Shown here one piece after another: positions 58,143-64,000 of a stretch of DNA of 64,000 nt. The notes under the pieces were generated by a model. The model made no database searches. It was given only the letters and a program-made list of their open reading frames with translations, and was not told the origin of the DNA. The position numbers and the translations under genes were made by a program. Numbering within the stretch: position 1 is the stretch's first letter; every line of letters starts with the position of its first letter. The stretch comes from Absidia repens (lineage: Eukaryota; Mucoromycota; Mucoromycetes; Mucorales; Cunninghamellaceae), in NCBI GenBank assembly GCA_002105175.1, contig MCGE01000037.1, forward strand, positions 97,001 through 161,000, given 5' to 3'.

Positions 58143-61100
58143 CTAGAGTCCACCTGCATTGTCGCCATTCCATGAGATCCTTTGAAATCCTAGATCCAAA
58201 AAGTTCATACTTGATGGAATACCAAAGAAAGGATTGTCAGGGTTATAGCGAAAGATAGTGTTGGCATCATGATGAATTTCTAAAGGCGCAGCTATGGGTA
58301 TAGGGTATTCTGGTTGAATGACAGATGGTGATGATGGGTTGTCTGAGATTGTCAGCGGAGAATAGGTTGTAAAATTCGTTCTTAGAGAAAAAGAAGATAA
58401 CTGCCGCTGCTGTTGCTGTGTTTGGTCGAATTGGGGAGGAATATTGGATGATCGCAGGCGGTTTGGTGATGCTTGGTCCAATATGACTTCCGCTTGTTGC
58501 TGTGGCGTTCGAGGATAACCAGGAATGGGTGGTAAAAAATCCGTTGTTGAAAAGGCTGATACATCTTGCATTGTAAAATCAAGCTGACTTGGATCTCCGG
58601 GCGTATCGAATCCAAATTGTTTCAAACTAAAGGCCTCTGTTACTGAGGATGGCGATGGTGTAGAAGGGATCACTAATAATATATGGTTAATTTGCATTTG
58701 TTTTCCCCAAAATAGTTCTTTGATTCACTTACAGGGTATATCAGCCAAGGACGACATTTCAAAAGATTGTTGAAACAAAAGTGGTGTTGTGACGTTCTGT
58801 GATGCTGATGGTGACACATCAACGTGCAGAGGCGTTTTAGGTAAATGGTAGTATTGACTGTGTAGTGGTGATGGTTGTTGTTTTAAAGTGGTGGATAGTT
58901 CATTTTCTGTTATCGGTGTACCACGGCCTACATCAGAAATACGAGAAGGGACTGCGCCTTTGACGGTAGCTGCCATCGCCTGCTGTAAATCGTCCATGTC
59001 ATAACCTTGTTTCAAATTAATGCTGTTGTTTTCCATAATCGTTCCTAAAAGGAAGTGTAGCTTGTGGGCGTTGTGCGACATTTTCTTCAATCGATTGATC
59101 AGCTCAAGCCCAGTTGTCAAATCCACCTTGGCAGGGCCAGCAATTCTTGAATCCGGGTTCTTGGTATTGTACATGTGAATCAGGCAGCACTGTAGCACCG
59201 GATACAAGCTAAAGGCATAAGGAAACATTAAAAAGTCCCGAGGTTCCATATGAGAAGCAATCCTGATTCCCCGACTAGCCGCACTGCTTCCAATCCGAAA
59301 AGATGAGTAAGAAGACCGAGCATTTGATTTTCCGCTACCCGCCCGCTCGATAAATGGTCGATGAAGAAGTACTAATAATCCATAGTAGCAAATGAGAATA
59401 GTAGCTATATTATATATAATCATTAGGTCAGCTAATGTTAATAGTCAATGCTTTTTTTTTTTTTTTTTTTTTTTTTTTGATTAATTAACTAAGAAAAAAA
59501 AATTACCTATGACAGGAGAAAGGTACCCTGTGTGTTCATCGAAGTCATCGAATTTTGTTTGCTGCAAAGCCTTGGGGAAACCAAACCGCCATTCCGTCAA
59601 TTCGTGATCCAGTCTTGTAACAATGGCATTACTACCTTGCTCATGACCAAGTCGTTGTGCCTTTGGTGTATATAATCCTTGTAAGATCCTTCCTAGTATC
59701 TCGGACAACTTGACCAATTGGATAAAAAGCTGATAGATTTCCACCATTTCCGACGCATTTTCTGGTTTATAGGTAGCAGATGGAAAGCGGGGTCCGGTGA
59801 TGTTATCATCGTCTTCGTCAGGTTCGTCCATCACCTCTTTCCAAGTAGCAGAAGCATTGGGGTAACCAGTGTCTGTATCTTCATCACGAATGCTGATAGG
59901 GCGACCAAGAGAAGCGGAATGGAAACGGTCCGTCACATAAAGAGCCCACCACACACGTTTACGAGTTTCCTTTTCACTTTCAGAGATATCCCATTCTTCA
60001 CAATCACGGTATAGACCAAGACCTTGAGCCTGCCGCGTACAGTAAAATTTTCGTTAGCGTCAAATCAATTTGAATGTCCCATTGTTTTCCTATACTTACC
60101 AATCGAACAGCCTTATCGAAGACAGGGGTAAACATAAAAAAGAACAACATTAGAAGTTTGTAGGAATAATGGGCCATAAAATAGTATTCTAACTTACCAA
60201 ACCGCCCAATAGCCAACACGCCGACGATTTTGAGTCCAAATTACCACTATGATTATGAATCAAAATGATCGATTGCACTTTAGAAAGAGTCGCCAGAGAA
60301 GAAGATTGAGTAATAAATGTCTGAGATTGTTCAAAAAAGTGATCGGACCAGCCAAGAGGAACGTCCCATACCATATCAGGAGGCTGAAATTGATGATGAT
60401 CGCGGTACTGGGATTCACATTCAACAAATCTAGCCGCAGCGCCGAACATCGCATTCATTAAATCAGGCGAAGGGTAAGAGTCACATTGATCGCGGTACTG
60501 TTTCAAAAAGTTGGTTTTGTTGACCACAGGAAGTACTGGATGGACATTGGCAAAGTATCTAGAAAAAAAAAGAAAAAAAAAAGAATATTAATGCTTAGCA
60601 ACTTGCAAGTTGTATAGTATACTTACATTTTCAATAGCCGATCGCTTGTATGACAATCAACACCAGATACAGAATAAATCCAATTATGAATATCTTTTCC
60701 GGGGAAGAGCGTTTTGATCTTGGGCACAGGTACCATATGTTGAGGCTGATGAACGCCGGTAGTATTTTCCATCTGTTCCAAATCATCACCCACTAGCACC
60801 ACCTGTTTCCCAAATTTCCTGAGCTTTTGTCCTTTCCATATGCTTTCCGTGCCGTCCATTTTGATTTTGTGCGAGAAGAATTGAAAGCTGGAGAGATCAC
60901 CCAAATATTGTACACTATCTGATTGACCACCTGCTGCCGTTTTTTTGTGCACTGGAATGTTGTTGTCATTGGTGGGAGTATCATTCAAATTTCGAGGTGA
61001 CTGCTGGTTTGTAGTGCTATTGCTGGTGTTCGTTGAAGAAGAGGTACATGGTAACGTTGATAAAGTCGATTCTATTTGTCGTATCCGCTTTTCAAGTGCA

Positions 61101-61553
61101 TCAATATAGCCTTTGGGAGGCCCACGCTTCTTGCTTCTATCAACAAGCAAAACAAAGGGAATGTATTTAGATATACAGGACTTCAGACCGATACCGAGTT
61201 TTTAGTTTTACCCATCATTGAATTCACAGGTGATACCATACGATATACAATTGCTGCAAGATTTCCCAGGAGAGAAGTAGCACTTGACCTTTTTCCTTCT
61301 ACAGAAGTCACTAGGCAAAAAAAAAAAAAAAAAAAAAAGGAAAGATAAAGTAAATTAATATCATATATATAAATATGTATATAAAAGGAGTGGTCAAGCA
61401 GCACGTTTTCATAAAATCGTAATCCTTTCTTTTTTGTCATTAATAAGCTTACCACGCTCTTGTCACTCGTCTTTTCTTTTCTTTGGCGGCTTCAGACAGA
61501 TGCGCATTGTCTATAGCTTCGTCTTCCATATTTAAAGGATGTTGTCTGTTCAT
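58143..61553 (-). CDS. Zn2Cys6 transcription factor with fungal-specific regulatory domain
   Basis: Eight exons: complement(58143..58672, 58733..59404, 59507..60029, 60100..60111, 60198..60558, 60627..61136, 61212..61310, 61453..61553). The product is 935 aa in frame. The binuclear cluster cysteines are 34, 37, 44, 52, 55 and 62 (CDFCRRKKVKC...CSNC...C), with intron 1 splitting the first cysteine codon. A linker and short dimerisation helix (KGYIDALEKRIRQIES) follow. The middle homology region contains AQGLGLYRDCEEW, RKRVWWALYVTDRFHSASLG with RP, and LLVLLHRPFI. The tail is Gln/Ser/Pro-rich. Such proteins regulate metabolism or stress genes; the target is unknown. Exon 60100..60111 is a 12-nt microexon encoding AVRL in the helix before AQGLGLYRD. 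Confidence 0.92.
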
Positions 61554-62037
61554 TGCAATATGTCGTTAAGATGCATGCCGTATTGTATACATATGTCTTT
61601 CAAAAAAAAAAAAAAAAAAGAGGAAAGGAGCAGAGGAAGGAGAGGTGGTCGGTGTTCAAAACGAAAGACGGAAAAGGGGACAAAGCTACATTTGGATTTG
61701 GGAAAAAGCATACCATACTGGGTAGTGACTCCGGTATAATGATCAGCCCTCCCCATCCCAGCTGTCAATATATATAATATAATACAAAAGAATAGGAAAA
61801 ACAAGAACGATCAGAGTTTTTATATGGTTGGAAAATATGTATGTACTGCTCACATGAACCTGACATTTTGCTGGGTCACGCAAAAAAATTCTATCGGACT
61901 CTTAAAATTTGATCAAAGTGAAAGGCGTTTTTTATTATTTTGACCAAAAGAAAAAAAAAGTATTTCCTTTTACTTCCTTCTTCCTCTTTTTAACAGAATT
62001 TTTTCCCTTCCTTGTTTAACTTGTAGTCATTCATCTA
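61554..62037. promoter_or_regulatory. Divergent intergenic region Zn2Cys6 / kinase
   Basis: 484 bp between divergent starts, with an A-run at about 61,603-61,619 and a T/C-rich leader (61,960-62,020) before the kinase ATG. No gene seen. Confidence 0.5.
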
Positions 62038-64000
62038 ATGCAGCAAGTAAATGGAGTACAAGTCTACAAGTCTGATCCAGCCTTATTATATGAAGGTTTA
62101 GAAAAAGAACCTACTTGGTTTAGTGCTCAAGGTGGTGTCTATCAATGCTACGACCGTACAACTCAACGACCGATCGCCATCAAAAAATACTTAGTGGAAG
62201 ATACCCAGCAATCAGATGCTTTTGTGATGCCTCAAGAATTGGTGGAAAACGAAATTTATACAATGACAAAATGCAACCATGACAATATACTCAAGCTTCT
62301 CTCAGTCCATCTTCATCAAGAATCTGTCTATCTTATTATGCCACTTTGTGCGGGTGGCTCACTTCAACAATATGTTTTCGAACATCATCTCAATTTTGGA
62401 CAATTAGCTCACATTATATCTTCGGTAAGCCCTCTTCTCCAGAAAAATAAAAAAATAAAAACCTTCCCAATATAATATAATTGATTGTTATGGTTGCACC
62501 AACTTGACTATTTTCTACTCCCATTGTTTAGATTGCGGCTGGCCTAGAGGAAATCCATCGTCACGGGTATATTCACCGAGATATAAAATGCGACAATATA
62601 TTTCTCGATGATCAAGCAAATCAAGTGGTTATTGGTAAGGAAAAAAAAAAGCAATTGAAGAACTAATAACGAAAACTCATTTGATTTTTGTTGTGACATT
62701 AGGTGATTTCGGCGTGGTCTCCATTACTCCTGCAGCTGATTCAAGTGTGGAAGAGGCGGGTGTTGTACTCTTTTGGGCTCCTGAACTTGTGCAAGGCAAA
62801 GTGGTGAATCGAAAAGTTGACATCTGGGCTCTAGGGATTGTTATTTTGGAAATTATTAATGGTGGTCGGGCTCCTTATGAAGACGAGAAATTGGAGGAAG
62901 ATGAGGTAAATTCAAAACATATATTATATGCATTATATTAAAACCAACCACTAATGTTTTTTTTTAATATTTAGATCAAACAACGAATTATCATGAATGG
63001 CAAACCAGCATACCCTGATGGTTTACCACCTCGACTTATTGATTTACTCGACCGATGTCTTCACCCTGATCCACGTGCTCGAGCATCTGCCACTGAAGTT
63101 TTAAAAGTAAGCCAAAAAAATAAAAATAAAAAAAAAAGCAAACAAATCCTTTATGAATTTGTGATCCATTTTACTTACATATCTTCTATCTCTATTGCTA
63201 GCATACTTTTCTTCTTGATTATGAGCATGAACCATTATTTACAACCTCGGCGGACAATCAACACTCTTTGGTCTCCATTGATCCAAGTGCTGTGGATGAA
63301 GATTCTATGCTCAGTGCCCTGAAATCACTTCAAGAAATGACACTTACACATGAAATGGACATGACCTCAGATTCTACCTTGCCTGCTCTCTCCGACACAC
63401 CTGATTCATTATCTTCAACACAATCTCAGTACCTCAAGTCGAAATCTGCAACGCCCAGATCAGCATCAAGATTACAACATATACCAAGACGATGTCGACT
63501 ACCTCTACCGTCCTTTGTGCTTGATGAAGAACACATAGCCTCTATTCCCGCCAAAGACAAAATTGATGGTATACGGCTGAAACGACAATCTCTTACCGAA
63601 GAACATCGTAATCAAGGCTCACGACTTCCAATGCTCAAGATGATTCTGGCTACTCCTCCTCCTCCTCCAGAACCTGATATCTTGATATCTTCGGGAAAGA
63701 AGCTAAAGAAGGCTCGATCTGTTCGACTTTCCTCAACATCAGCAGCGACGTCAACGATACCACCAACACCGTCAACTCGCGATCACACCAAGACAGACGC
63801 GGTTAGGAAACCTTTGACTCGATCGCGTACTTTGCCTATTCAACAACGCCACAAATCCGTACCGCCCTCTTCTGGTTTACCCAAAAATACCAAAAACACA
63901 GAAAAAAAATCGAATCAACAAAATGGTAATGCGGGCGCACCACCACTATCTCGATCTCCAGTCTCTTCTAGGAAAAAAGAACCAACAGCGGCACTCAACA
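62038..64000 (+). CDS. Ste20/PAK-like protein kinase, 3' end outside the window
   Basis: Exons 62038..62424, 62532..62634, 62703..62905, 62975..63106 and 63202..>64000 join in frame; about 541 residues are visible and the stop lies beyond the window. Kinase motifs: the VAIK lysine (PIAIKKYLV), the helix C Glu (ELVENEIYTM), HRDIKCDNIFLD, DFGVVS, WAPELV and VDIWALGIVILE. The domain ends with LLDRCLHPDPRARASATEVL and HTFLLDYE. The order and CHPDPRARAS-type end suit the Ste20 group. The glycine-rich loop is poor (FSAQGGVY lacks the first glycines), and the activation segment has no usual Thr-Pro-Tyr before the APE. The C-terminal extension is basic and Ser/Pro-rich (RSRTLPIQQRHKS). No Cdc42-binding or SAM domain is seen in the part present. 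Confidence 0.85.

Overview
The window is nuclear DNA of a filamentous fungus. Genes are compact and interrupted by many short GT-AG introns (about 50-110 bp), intergenic DNA is AT-rich with very long poly(A)/poly(T) runs, and the encoded proteins are fungal: SHO1, BOI-type, Chs4/Skt5-like, NMA111, NIC96 and a Zn2Cys6 regulator. An augmin subunit, Gln/Asn-rich regulators and PIF1-like helicase debris fit an early-diverging lineage, most likely Mucoromycota (Mucorales). The taxon is an inference. All exon models were built by eye. Every multi-exon coding model that is complete closes in frame over its full length.

Layout. 0-8 kb: NFU1 (-), a BOI1/2-like SH3-SAM-PH protein with an extra C-terminal calponin-homology domain (+), and the osmosensor SHO1 (+). 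8-12.7 kb: gene-poor, with one weak small ORF and a dispersed repeat. 12.7-21.6 kb: a HAUS4-like augmin subunit (-) head-to-head with clathrin light chain (+), a C2H2 factor (+) and the HtrA-like protease NMA111 (+). 21.6-24.6 kb: repeats. 24.6-31.8 kb: a 59-residue HMG/YABBY-like protein in five tiny exons (-), a NuiA-like protein (-), ribosomal protein uL22 (-) and nucleoporin NIC96 (-). 32-36.6 kb: lipoyl synthase, a LACTB2-like metallo-beta-lactamase and a FabG-like SDR, all (+). 36.6-39.2 kb: repeats. 39.2-48.3 kb: a Chs4/Skt5-like Sel1 protein (-), a second C2H2 factor (-) and POP1 (+). 48.3-58.1 kb: a 10-kb repeat island with two tRNA-Arg(ACG) genes, a broken PIF1-like helicase, hairpin-bearing repeats and several duplications. 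58.1-64 kb: a Zn2Cys6 regulator (-) and the 5' part of a Ste20/PAK-like kinase (+) that runs off the window.

Functional links. NFU1 and lipoyl synthase belong to the same mitochondrial Fe-S/lipoate pathway. SHO1, the BOI-like protein and the Chs4-like protein act in osmosensing, polarity and wall synthesis. POP1 matures tRNA, and two tRNA-Arg genes lie downstream of it. These are ordinary genomic neighbours, not a cluster.

The most unusual signal is a roughly 550-bp unit present twice in the repeat island (about 49,984-50,535 and 57,203-57,795). Each copy carries the same 31-codon ORF. The two ORFs differ at only four bases, all silent third-position changes, while the sequence just outside them differs at about 15% of positions. 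Each unit sits upstream of a copy of tRNA-Arg(ACG) and ends in an AATAAA signal, so it may be a compact microprotein gene or a mobile unit. Other points of note are the BOI-CH fusion, a roughly 1.7-kb region bounded by hairpin-tipped inverted repeats around the helicase relic, a 12-nt microexon, and the five-exon microprotein.
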